Positions 24,756-32,025 of a stretch of 32,025 nt of DNA are shown piece after piece (positions within the stretch are counted from its first letter, which is position 1; each line of letters begins with the position of its first letter). Below the pieces are notes generated by a model, which was not told the DNA's origin, made no database searches, and saw nothing but the letters and a program-made list of their open reading frames with translations. A program made the position numbers and the translations under genes. The DNA is from an uncultured Sphingomonadaceae bacterium. GTDB taxonomy: Bacteria; Pseudomonadota; Alphaproteobacteria; Sphingomonadales; Sphingomonadaceae. Location of the stretch: positions 1 through 32,025 of the forward strand of contig CANLBM010000025.1 in NCBI GenBank assembly GCA_947488845.1. Reading direction: 5' to 3'.

Positions 24756-25246
24756 CCGGTTTTCCTTTTCAAGGTTACGAAGCTGTAACCCGGCTTGTCA
24801 TTTTTCGGCTCGTGATCCTCGCGCATCGTCTCTTCCCAGACGCTGTCGTCGAAGGCCGGCATCTTGATATCGCCCTTCGGCTTGATATGCACTTCGGTCA
24901 GTTCGATCCGGTCGGCGCGGTCGAGAAAGGCCTTGTAGATTTGTGCTCCGCCGATCACCGCGATATGCGGCGAATTGGCAATTTTCAGGGCGTTTTCTGT
25001 GCTGGTTGCGATCTCCGCGTCATCGGCTTCCCAGTCCGTGTCCCGGGTCAGTACGATATGGCGCCGTCCGGGCAACAGGCCGGGCAGGCTGTCGAATGTC
25101 TTGCGGCCCATGATCATCGGCTTGCCCATGGTCATGGTCTTGAAACGCCGCTGGTCCTCGGGCAGGCGCCAGGGAATAGTGTCACCGTCACCAATCACGC
25201 CATTGTCGGCGCGGGCGAGGAAGAGGATGATTTCAGGATGGTTCAT
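24752..25246 (-). CDS. folA: Dihydrofolate reductase
   Basis: This 164-residue enzyme makes tetrahydrofolate from dihydrofolate with NADPH. Marks are NGVIGDGDTIPWRLPEDQRRF with the active-site Asp-type region, MGKPMIMGRKTFDSLPGLLPGR, and AVIGGAQIYKAFL near the cofactor site. The length is normal. It lies 35 bp after purK and overlaps the dipeptidase start by 4 bp, so purE-purK-folA-dipeptidase looks like one transcript with a purine/folate theme. Confidence 0.97.
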   Translation of the reverse strand: MNHPEIILFLARADNGVIGDGDTIPWRLPEDQRRFKTMTMGKPMIMGRKTFDSLPGLLPGRRHIVLTRDTDWEADDAEIATSTENALKIANSPHIAVIGGAQIYKAFLDRADRIELTEVHIKPKGDIKMPAFDDSVWEETMREDHEPKNDKPGYSFVTLKRKTG

Positions 25247-25281
25247 GGGCGACGCCTAGCGCAGTTCCGGCAGACTGCAAA

Positions 25282-26352
25282 TTAGAAATGCAATTTTGTA
25301 ACATGGCCCATTTTGCGACCCGGCCGACTCTCGCCCTTGCCGTAGAGATGGAGGTGGTTTGCGCCGTCGGATAACAGGCTCTGCCAGTCGTCGGCCTGCG
25401 CCCCGATCAGATTGTGCATCTCGACCTTTTTCGCCACCAGTCCAGTATCACCCAGCGGCAATCCGCAAATCGCCCTTATGTGATTTTCAAACTGGCTGGT
25501 GACCGCCCCTTCGATCGTCCAGTGGCCGCTGTTGTGCACGCGCGGTGCCATTTCGTTGAACACCGGGCCGTCCCTGGTGGCAAAAAACTCGCAGGTCAGC
25601 ACGCCGACATAATTCATCGCCTCGGCCATTTGGGCGGCGAGCGCGCGGGCACTGTCCTGCTGTTCGATTATCTCTGCCGGAGCGGGCGCGGTCGAGACCG
25701 ACAATATGCCGCCGACATGGACATTATGCGGCGTGTCCCAGAAACGAATCTCGCCATCCTGTCCGCGCACCAATATTACCGAAAATTCATGGTCGAAGGT
25801 GACAAAGCCCTCGGCGACACAGGGCTGATGCGCGGCGGCTTCCCAATGCTGGTCGAGATCATCGCCCGGCTGGATCCGTGACTGGCCCTTGCCGTCATAG
25901 CCCATGCGGATGGTCTTGAGGATCGCCGGCGCGCCGATCTCGGCAATCGCCTTGTCCAGCCCGCCCCGGTCGAGCACTTCGGCAAAGGGCGCGGTGGTCC
26001 CGCCATGGTCGCGGGCAAAATTCTTTTCGGCGACCCGGTTCTGCGCGATATCCAGCGCCGCGATCGGCGGATGCAGAGGGGCGCAGGCTTCGATCTGGTG
26101 GAGCGGATCGACCGGGACATTTTCAAATTCGAAGGTAATCACGTCACACGCGTCGGCAAAGCGGGTCAGCGAAGCAATGTCATCATCTTTCGCGCAGGTG
26201 AACTCCGCCGAGACTTCGGCCGCCACGCTGTCGGTGTCGGGCGCATAGATATGGCAGCGATAGCCGAGCTGTGCTGCTGCGACGCTCAGCATCCGGCCGA
26301 GCTGGCCGCCGCCCAATATGCCGATGGTTGAACCTGGGGGAAGTGTCTGCAT
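25282..26352 (-). CDS. purK: N5-carboxyaminoimidazole ribonucleotide synthase
   Basis: This 356-residue ATP-grasp enzyme uses ATP and bicarbonate to carboxylate AIR at N5 in purine synthesis. The N-terminal TIGILGGGQLGRM (9-21) is the typical start. Then come TFEFENVP, LKTIRMGYDGKGQ for ATP binding, and the metal site with FNEMAPRVHNSGHWT. GAGAG precedes the ATG at 26352. It begins 9 bp after purE, whose product takes the next step. Confidence 0.97.
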   Translation of the reverse strand: MQTLPPGSTIGILGGGQLGRMLSVAAAQLGYRCHIYAPDTDSVAAEVSAEFTCAKDDDIASLTRFADACDVITFEFENVPVDPLHQIEACAPLHPPIAALDIAQNRVAEKNFARDHGGTTAPFAEVLDRGGLDKAIAEIGAPAILKTIRMGYDGKGQSRIQPGDDLDQHWEAAAHQPCVAEGFVTFDHEFSVILVRGQDGEIRFWDTPHNVHVGGILSVSTAPAPAEIIEQQDSARALAAQMAEAMNYVGVLTCEFFATRDGPVFNEMAPRVHNSGHWTIEGAVTSQFENHIRAICGLPLGDTGLVAKKVEMHNLIGAQADDWQSLLSDGANHLHLYGKGESRPGRKMGHVTKLHF

Positions 26353-26361
26353 GGGCTCTCT

Positions 26362-26850
26362 TTATTCGGGTTGGTCGGCGACGGATTCGGTTTGCGCCGC
26401 GCGCCACGCATCCAGCCGTTCGGCCAGCGCCGGATCATCATTGGCGAGGATGGCTGCTGCCAGCAGCGCCGCATTCTTGGCACCCGCATCGCCAATAGCC
26501 AAAGTGCCGACAGGAACGCCGCCGGGCATCTGGGCGATGGAAAGCAGACTGTCCATGCCGCTCAGCGCCTTTGACTGGATCGGCACGCCGAGTACCGGAG
26601 TGCGGGTCATCGACGCCACCATGCCGGGCAGATGGGCCGCGCCGCCAGCACCGGCGATGATCACTTTCAGTCCGCGATCCACAGCCGACGTTGCATATTC
26701 GTAAAGTCGGCCAGGGGTCCGGTGCGCGGAGACGATCTTGGTCTCATGCGCTACGCCAAGCTTATCGAGAATGTCGCTCGCAAGCTTCATCGTCGCCCAG
26801 TCGGACTGGCTGCCCATGATAATTCCAACCGGAGGAGGTGCTTCGACCAT
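26362..26850 (-). CDS. purE: N5-CAIR mutase
   Basis: This 162-residue class I PurE converts N5-CAIR to CAIR. The active-site loop is [13 protein letters not shown], followed by [14 protein letters not shown] with the catalytic His, [13 protein letters not shown] and [18 protein letters not shown]. The ATG at 26850 has AGGGG six bases upstream and is preferred to an in-frame TTG at 26865. It is the first gene of the purE-purK-folA run. Confidence 0.97.
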   Translation of the reverse strand: MVEAPPPVGIIMGSQSDWATMKLASDILDKLGVAHETKIVSAHRTPGRLYEYATSAVDRGLKVIIAGAGGAAHLPGMVASMTRTPVLGVPIQSKALSGMDSLLSIAQMPGGVPVGTLAIGDAGAKNAALLAAAILANDDPALAERLDAWRAAQTESVADQPE

Positions 26851-26931
26851 TTTTGCCCCTGACAAATGCTACGGAAGCAATGCGGTTTAGTCATGAAATC
26901 GCGCAGACGCAATGCCGCTTATTCTCGGTTC

Positions 26932-26996
26932 GGGATTTCACGGCGACAAATTGCTATGTGGCTGTTTGACACTTGGTTCTCGAGCCGGGATTTCAC
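26932..26996. promoter_or_regulatory. Direct repeats before the diguanylate cyclase
   Basis: GGGATTTCAC occurs at 26932-26941 and 26987-26996, 55 bp apart. Each is followed within about 40 bp by an ACACTTGG-like box (near 26969 and 27005). The region between purE and the GGDEF gene is AT-rich near 27010-27060. The repeats could be regulator sites or a small duplication. Confidence 0.35.
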
Positions 26997-27083
26997 AGAT
27001 TTTTACACTTGGAAAGAATAATTATCTTGTCTTATCAACTAGATAAAAATATAGGCGCGCCAAAGAGCACGAATGAGGATGAT

Positions 27084-27656
27084 ATGCATCAGAATAGCGC
27101 AAGCAATGACCAGCATTGTGGAAGTTGTGATGCCCTTCAGCGTGAAATAGACGCTCTAAAGCACGAGCTGGCGAAAATGGAACAGCATGCTTATCATGAT
27201 GTGCTGACCGGATTGCCGAACCGGCGGTTCTTTCTTCAGAGCCTGGAAAGCCGGGTCGGGCGATGCCAGCGATATGGTGATAATTGTGCCGTATTGTTTC
27301 TTGATGTCGATAATCTGAAAAAGATCAATGATAGCCATGGTCATGGTGCCGGCGATATCGTGCTGGCGCGTCTGGCTGAGATTTTGCGGCTACACATCCG
27401 CGCGTCGGACGTGGCCGCGCGCATCGGCGGTGATGAATTCGGGCTTTTGCTCGACAATCTGGATGCCGATGAGGTCGAGAAGAAAATAGCGTTTCTCGTC
27501 AACCAGTTTGCCAGAACAAACTGCAGTCATGCGGACCAGCCATTATCTTTTGGTGCGACCATCGGCTATTCTTTCGTTGGCCCCAAAGATACGGTCGAAG
27601 GCCTTATGTTCCGTGCCGACGCCGCGATGTACCGGGCGAAAGACAAGCAAGCATAA
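27084..27656 (+). CDS. Small diguanylate cyclase (GGDEF)
   Basis: This 190-residue cytoplasmic protein has a single GGDEF domain (about 36-186) that makes the second messenger c-di-GMP. The active site GGDEF is at 115-119, and the product-inhibition site RxxD is present as RASD (106-109), so it should be active and feedback-controlled. Substrate motifs include DVLTGLPNRRFF (39-50) and FLDVDNLKKINDSHGHGAGD. The short N-terminus holds HCGSC (11-15) and a coiled-coil-like stretch (15-35), perhaps a redox or metal sensor and dimer contact. The ATG at 27084 has GAGGA upstream; the longer frame from 26973 looks non-coding. Confidence 0.92.
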   Translation: MHQNSASNDQHCGSCDALQREIDALKHELAKMEQHAYHDVLTGLPNRRFFLQSLESRVGRCQRYGDNCAVLFLDVDNLKKINDSHGHGAGDIVLARLAEILRLHIRASDVAARIGGDEFGLLLDNLDADEVEKKIAFLVNQFARTNCSHADQPLSFGATIGYSFVGPKDTVEGLMFRADAAMYRAKDKQA

Positions 27657-27666
27657 TCGCTGCAGG

Positions 27667-28353
27667 CTACCGGTCTGCCAGATAATAGCGTTCGATTTCG
27701 CCCAGATCATCGTCCAGTTCATAGACAATCGGCTGGCCGGTGGGGATTTCCAGACCGGTAATCTCGTCATCCGGAATCTTGGACAGATGCTTGACCAGCG
27801 CGCGCAGGCTATTGCCATGGGCGGAGATCAATACCCGTTTGCCGTTTTGCAATTCCGGAGCGATCCGGCTCTTCCAGTAAGGCAATACCCGGGCGATTGT
27901 GTCTTTCAGGCTTTCGGTCGCCGGCACTTCGATTCCCTTGTAGCGTGGATCGTTGGACATTTGATAGGGACTGTCCGACGCCATCGGTGGTGGCGGTGTA
28001 TCAAAGCTGCGCCGCCAGATATGGACCTGTTCGTCACCGTGCTTGTCGCGGGTTTCCTGTTTGTTGAGGCCCGTCAGACCACCATAATGGCGCTCGTTGA
28101 GCCGATAGTTTTTCTCCACCGGCAGCCACAGGCGACCCATTTCTTCCAGCGCGAGATTGAGTGTCTTGATCGCCCGCGTCTGGACGCTGGTAAAGCAGAT
28201 GTTCGGGTCGATACCCCGTTCCTTCATCAGCTGTCCCGCCGCCTTGGCCTCTTCTACGCCTTTTTCGGTGACATCAACGTCCCACCAGCCGGTAAAGCGG
28301 TTTTCGAGATTCCATAGCGACTGGCCGTGGCGAAGAAGGATGAGTTGGGGCAT
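27667..28353 (-). CDS. gpmA: 2,3-bisphosphoglycerate-dependent phosphoglycerate mutase
   Basis: This 228-residue glycolytic enzyme interconverts 3- and 2-phosphoglycerate. The catalytic LLRHGQSLWN has phospho-His H9. NRFTGWWDVDVTEKG, the ERHYGGLTGLNK segment and SAHGNSLRAL with the second His complete the active site. The length is normal. AAGGA lies 6 bases before the ATG. It converges on the diguanylate cyclase with a 10-bp gap. Confidence 0.98.
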   Translation of the reverse strand: MPQLILLRHGQSLWNLENRFTGWWDVDVTEKGVEEAKAAGQLMKERGIDPNICFTSVQTRAIKTLNLALEEMGRLWLPVEKNYRLNERHYGGLTGLNKQETRDKHGDEQVHIWRRSFDTPPPPMASDSPYQMSNDPRYKGIEVPATESLKDTIARVLPYWKSRIAPELQNGKRVLISAHGNSLRALVKHLSKIPDDEITGLEIPTGQPIVYELDDDLGEIERYYLADR

Positions 28354-28708
28354 TGATTGTCCTTGAGCTTGTGTTTCTCCTTCCTCTAGCGGCGATGACG
28401 GGGGTCGCCAAGAGCGATTTCAGCTAGAACGATTGTCCCGCCAGCCGCTTCACATGGGCAAATCGGACAATCTTCGGTTTCTTTTCGCGATCAAGCGTTA
28501 ACCAACATCACAAAACTCCGTCTAACCCTATGCGATATCATGGTAACATTCTGGCAGCGGGTGCAGCCTGGTCGGCTACGGACCGGCTTGCCTCCTGATT
28601 GAATGGCACCGGTAAAGATATGGCAACCAAATTGACGTAATGGTGTCAGGCCAACCTCTCTCAACGCAAATAGACAGTTAGGGCTGCGCCTTAACCCGGA
28701 GAATATAA
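28354..28708. other. Intergenic region upstream of the TonB receptor
   Basis: The 355 bp hold no supported gene. A CGGAG ribosome binding site lies 7 bases before the receptor's GTG. No known riboswitch (such as a cobalamin box), Fur-like palindrome or repeat is recognised. It bears little resemblance to the leader of the second receptor except just before the start (GGAG followed by TATAA). Confidence 0.5.
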
Positions 28709-31243
28709 GTGAACAATATTGGTAAAATGCTCGCGGCTGCGCTGTGCACCACTGCAATGGCAACGCCCGCATTTGCACAAGACAATGCGCAGGAAGCGGA
28801 ATCATTCGACGATAATGTCATCATCGTCACGGCCACACGCCGCGCACAGGATGTGCAGGCTATTCCTCTCGCCGTGACCGCGGTCAGCCCGGTCGAACTG
28901 GAACGTCAGGGCGTTGTCAGCGTTGACCAGATCACCAATGTGTCGTCCAGCTTCTCCGCCTCGAACGCCCAGCTGGCATCTGGTTCGGTGGTGTTGCGGA
29001 TTCGCGGTATCGGCACGACTTCCAACAATATCGGTTTTGAATCGGCCGTCGGTATCTTCATCGATGGTGCCTATCAGTCCCGCCCCGGTGTCGCCCTTTC
29101 CGAATTTGTCGACGTTGAACGTGTCGAAATATTGCGTGGCCCACAGGGCACATTGTTCGGTCGCAATACCTCTGCCGGCGCTCTGAACATTACCAACAAA
29201 CGTCCGAACCTGGCGGAATTTGGCGGTTTTGCCAATGCTAGCTATGGCAATCGCGATCTGATGGGCGTGCAAGGTGCGGTGAACGTGCCGATCGTCGAAG
29301 GCAATCTGGCGCTGCGTGTGACGGGTGCCTATCGGGAGCGTGACGGCTATGTGACCGTAGTCGACGGCAGTGGTACCAGGATCGGGGATTCCAACGGTAC
29401 CGATCAGTATCTCGTTCGTGGTCAGCTCGGCTTCGAAACCGACAGTGGCATCAGAGGGCGTCTGATTGGTGATTATTCCAAAAGCACCGCTGGCTGCTGT
29501 GCGGCAATAGAAGTCCTGCAATCGCCGCTGGAAACCTCCGGCCTGCTCGCAGCCGTCGGGCTGGGCGCGCGGGGCGGCATGGCCGGGCCTGTTGTCGCGA
29601 TCAATCCCTACGACACCAGCACTGCCGAACGCGCGGAAGACAATCTGATCTCCACTGCCAATTTCGCGCCGCAGACGCGCTTTGATCAATGGGGCATCAC
29701 CGGCGAGGTGGAAGTGCCGCTGGGTGACAGCACCAACCTGATCTACATCGGTTCCTATCGCGAATATGACGCCACGGAAGCCTATGATAACGACTTCTCC
29801 GCGCTCGATGTGTTCAACGTCACCGACAACCGCACGTCCATCGAAACCATGACCCACGAATTGCGCGTTCAGGGCGACTTGTTCGGCGGCGCGCTGAAAT
29901 GGCTCGTCGGCGGCTATTATTCCGACGAAGATATAAGCCAGCAATTGTCTTTTGCTCTGGGTGCGGACTATGACCAGCTTGTTGGAGCCATTCTCGCCGG
30001 AGCCACCGGCGGGGCCAGCCTCAACCCGCTCAGCCCGGTTTTCTTCGGAGCAACGCCGTTGCAGAATATAACCGGCGTCAATCCGGCAACGACCACCAAT
30101 ATTAATCAATATGCGCAGAATAGTAAAAGCTGGTCACTCTTCACCCACAATGTTCTGGAAGTGACCGACGGTCTGGAACTCACCGCAGGGCTGCGCTATT
30201 CGGACGAAAGCAAGGATGGCAGCTTTGCCAGTGGCGGTACCAATAATGCGGTCTGTCCTGCGATTGTCGGAGCGATATCGCCCGGCGGCGGATTGAGCGG
30301 CTTGCCCGGCACTCTGCAAAATGCGTTTTTCGGACTGGGCTGCTTTGCCTTCACCGCTCCTGCGGATGCGCCTTACGCGGCGTTTTTGCCAACCCCGCGC
30401 ACGTTCAGCAACACGTTCAGCGATTCGGAACTGATCTACACCGGCAAGGTGGCATATGCTTTTGCTGCCCCGGTCAATATCTATGCGAGTTTCACCCATG
30501 GCTACAAGTCGGGCGGTTTCAACCTCGATTCCACGGCGGCTGCTGGCGGCACCGATCCGCGCTTCCTTTCCGAAGAAGTGAACTCCTATGAAATAGGTCT
30601 GAAGGCCAAGTTTCTGGACAATGCAGTGACGCTGAATCTGGCCGCTTTTCGTGAGATATTCTCGAACTTCCAGATTATCGAATATACCGGCGTGCAATTC
30701 CGTACCTTCAATGTTGCCAAGGCGGTAACCCAGGGTCTGGAAATCGAAACGACGCTTCGGCCGAGCGATCATTTCACGGTCAACGCCGCGCTGACGATCA
30801 CCGACGCCTATTATCCCGATGATTGTGCCGGGACGCAGACCACGGTCAATGTGCTCGCCCTGTGTGGCAATTCCTTGACCAATGCTCCGGACTTTGTCGG
30901 TATAGCCGGCGCCACCTATGCCAATGATATCGGGACGAACCTGACATATTTCCTGAACGGACAGGTCCGGTTCGAGGATGACCGCCGGACCTCGACCCAG
31001 GCCATTGATCCCGTCAACCTGACCGCGCTTCCGTTTGTCGTGCAGGACAGCAATATCAAGGTCAACCTGCGTGCGGGCATCGGCAGCCAGGACGAAGCCT
31101 GGGGTATCGAGGCTTTTGTGACCAACCTGACCAACGAGGTGACTCGTGGCGTCACCTTCACGACAATCTTGCGGTCCGGTTCGCAATCGGTTTTCGTTCA
31201 GGATCCGCGCAGCTACGGTCTGACTTTGCGCGGCAAATTCTAG
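28709..31243 (+). CDS. TonB-dependent receptor
   Basis: This 844-residue outer-membrane active transporter begins with a signal peptide of about 23 residues (cleavage after AFA). A TonB-box-like segment (NVIIVTATRRAQDVQ) follows, then the plug domain (about 45-165; PLAVTAVSPVELERQG, VLRIRGIGT, GIFIDGAYQSRPG, VEILRGPQGTLFGRNTSAGA) and a 22-strand barrel ending in the terminal Phe (LTLRGKF). The sequence is of the sphingomonad receptor type with long loops; the ligand (siderophore, sugar or other) cannot be told. The start is GTG with CGGAG upstream. A close paralogue begins 370 bp downstream. Confidence 0.95.
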   Translation: MNNIGKMLAAALCTTAMATPAFAQDNAQEAESFDDNVIIVTATRRAQDVQAIPLAVTAVSPVELERQGVVSVDQITNVSSSFSASNAQLASGSVVLRIRGIGTTSNNIGFESAVGIFIDGAYQSRPGVALSEFVDVERVEILRGPQGTLFGRNTSAGALNITNKRPNLAEFGGFANASYGNRDLMGVQGAVNVPIVEGNLALRVTGAYRERDGYVTVVDGSGTRIGDSNGTDQYLVRGQLGFETDSGIRGRLIGDYSKSTAGCCAAIEVLQSPLETSGLLAAVGLGARGGMAGPVVAINPYDTSTAERAEDNLISTANFAPQTRFDQWGITGEVEVPLGDSTNLIYIGSYREYDATEAYDNDFSALDVFNVTDNRTSIETMTHELRVQGDLFGGALKWLVGGYYSDEDISQQLSFALGADYDQLVGAILAGATGGASLNPLSPVFFGATPLQNITGVNPATTTNINQYAQNSKSWSLFTHNVLEVTDGLELTAGLRYSDESKDGSFASGGTNNAVCPAIVGAISPGGGLSGLPGTLQNAFFGLGCFAFTAPADAPYAAFLPTPRTFSNTFSDSELIYTGKVAYAFAAPVNIYASFTHGYKSGGFNLDSTAAAGGTDPRFLSEEVNSYEIGLKAKFLDNAVTLNLAAFREIFSNFQIIEYTGVQFRTFNVAKAVTQGLEIETTLRPSDHFTVNAALTITDAYYPDDCAGTQTTVNVLALCGNSLTNAPDFVGIAGATYANDIGTNLTYFLNGQVRFEDDRRTSTQAIDPVNLTALPFVVQDSNIKVNLRAGIGSQDEAWGIEAFVTNLTNEVTRGVTFTTILRSGSQSVFVQDPRSYGLTLRGKF

Positions 31244-31612
31244 GGCCGCACTATCGGCTGCAAGCTGATGTGATAACAATGGTTCACGAGGGGGCCGGGT
31301 TGTCTGGCCCCTTCCTTCCGGATTGCCCGGACAGCCCGCAGGCACCCAGGCCTGTCCGGGAAACCGGCCTGGAATTCGTCATATCGCCGTTTGCGGCTGT
31401 CGATATTCATTGCGAATTTTGCTGCTGCAGCCAGTCAGCCATGGATATATGTATCATTTTTGCAACGATGGGTCCGAATTCGGCCAGACCCCGCCTGACT
31501 CCGCTTGGTTTAATGGCTCAATTAAACGACTGGCCCGTCCCCAGCTGTCGTGGAAATGCCATCCCCCTTGGTATGCGGCGATCACAACAGCGAGTTCAAT
31601 CGGAGTATATAA
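31244..31612. other. Intergenic region between the two receptor genes
   Basis: The 369 bp carry a terminator at 31290-31318 and then the leader of the second receptor. CGGAG lies just before its ATG. A TTTAAT/ATTAAA inverted pair is seen near 31508-31526. No gene is supported. Confidence 0.5.
31290..31318 (+). terminator. Rho-independent-like terminator after the first receptor
   Basis: GGGGCC (31291-31296) pairs with GGCCCC (31306-31311) around a 9-nt loop, followed by TTCCTT. The tail is only moderately T-rich. It suggests the two receptors are transcribed separately. Confidence 0.5.
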
Positions 31613-31951
31613 ATGAAAACCTTCAATAAATTCCTCATGGCAGCGCTTTGTACCTCCGCCATGACTACCCCCGCATTTGCCCAGGATGAAGCGCAGGAAG
31701 CAGAAGTTTTTGATGAGAATGTGATCATCGTGACGGCAACCCGTCGTGCGCAGGATGTGCAGGCTATTCCTCTCGCCGTAACCGCGGTTAGCCCGGTCCA
31801 GCTGGAACGTCAGGGCGTTGTCAGCGTTGGCCAGATCACCAATGTATCTTCCAGCTTCTCCGCCTCGAACGCCCAGCTGGCGTCCGGTTCGGTGGTTTTG
31901 CGAATTCGCGGTGTCGGTACGACTTCCAACAATATCGGTTTTGAATCGGCC
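31613..31951 (+). pseudogene. Second TonB-dependent receptor, truncated by the IS
   Basis: The first 113 codons of a receptor closely related to its neighbour are present: signal peptide to AFA (23), then NVIIVTATRRAQDVQ and the plug start. From residue 44 to 113 it differs from the first receptor at only a few sites (ELE/QLE, SVDQ/SVGQ, RGIG/RGVG). After NIGFESA the neighbour continues VGIFIDGAY, while here the IS end begins. The frame stays open into the IS, so a short fusion may be made but no receptor. The rest of the gene presumably lies beyond the IS. Confidence 0.85.
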
Positions 31952-32025
31952 TGGACTTGTAACGGTCGTCTAATCGCATCCCCGTCAAGGATGATTTTTA
32001 ACATATTTCACCCGCCTGCGGTTTT
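31952..32025. mobile_element. Insertion sequence end (right copy)
   Basis: These 74 bases are the exact reverse complement of 4-77. The boundary is sharp: it falls right after the GCC codon of the receptor's NIGFESA. The same IS end faces inward at both sides of the window, so the two copies would be inverted relative to each other. The window stops here, as expected if the assembly broke at a repeated element. Confidence 0.7.

Noticed and set aside
28802..30109. Minus-strand open frame of 435 codons
   Set aside because: It is antisense to the TonB receptor, with no start signal or domain.
1..32025. CRISPR array, phage structural genes, toxin-antitoxin pair
   Set aside because: I looked for regular spaced repeats and for these gene types on both strands; none is seen.

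Overview
The window looks like chromosomal DNA of a sphingomonad alphaproteobacterium, near the Sphingopyxis/Sphingorhabdus group by feel rather than by proof. Support comes from moderately high GC, sphingomonad-type TonB-dependent receptors, the cluster rsmB-rpe-heparinase-purH, the cluster ribF-ileS-lspA-DUF3035, and many short palindromic intergenic repeats of the kind seen in this order. The first and last 74 bases are exact reverse complements of each other. They look like the same end of one insertion sequence (IS), so the piece is probably bounded by two oppositely oriented IS copies. The right one cuts a TonB receptor gene and the left one cuts a small island gene.

Region 1 (1-2800) is the end of an integrated element. 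It holds the IS end, the start of a broken ORF, ardC (antirestriction), a tyrosine integrase, and a 3' fragment of tRNA-Gly(GCC) that marks the attachment site. ardC and the broken ORF share a conserved 5' leader that can fold into a hairpin. At ardC this hairpin competes with a second one that covers the ribosome binding site.

Region 2 (2800-9690) carries a TPR-like protein, a divergent pair (MobA-like nucleotidyltransferase and CDP-glycerol-glycerophosphotransferase-like protein), an SdhAF4-like assembly factor, htpX, then a divergent SDR/LysR pair and a small lipoprotein. The SDR/LysR/lipoprotein block seems to be inserted between htpX and rsmB, which I recall as neighbours in relatives. 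Region 3 (10090-15530) is a tight rsmB-rpe-heparinase-purH run. Region 4 (15560-17820) holds small conserved genes (PilZ, NRDE/TANGO2, DUF6481, DUF167).

Region 5 (17920-26850, all minus strand) holds two groups of housekeeping genes: ribF-ileS-lspA-DUF3035, and purE-purK-folA-dipeptidase. It is dense with palindromic repeats. Two different palindromes lie in frame inside ileS, lengthening the enzyme by roughly 65 residues. Another overlaps the 3' end of the dipeptidase gene. Four more fill the ribF-ileS gap and one fills the ileS-lspA gap.

Region 6 (26866-32025) has a small diguanylate cyclase, gpmA, a complete TonB-dependent receptor and a near-identical second receptor that is truncated after 113 codons by the IS end. 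The strongest points for follow-up are the in-frame palindromes in ileS and the shared leader in the integrated element.
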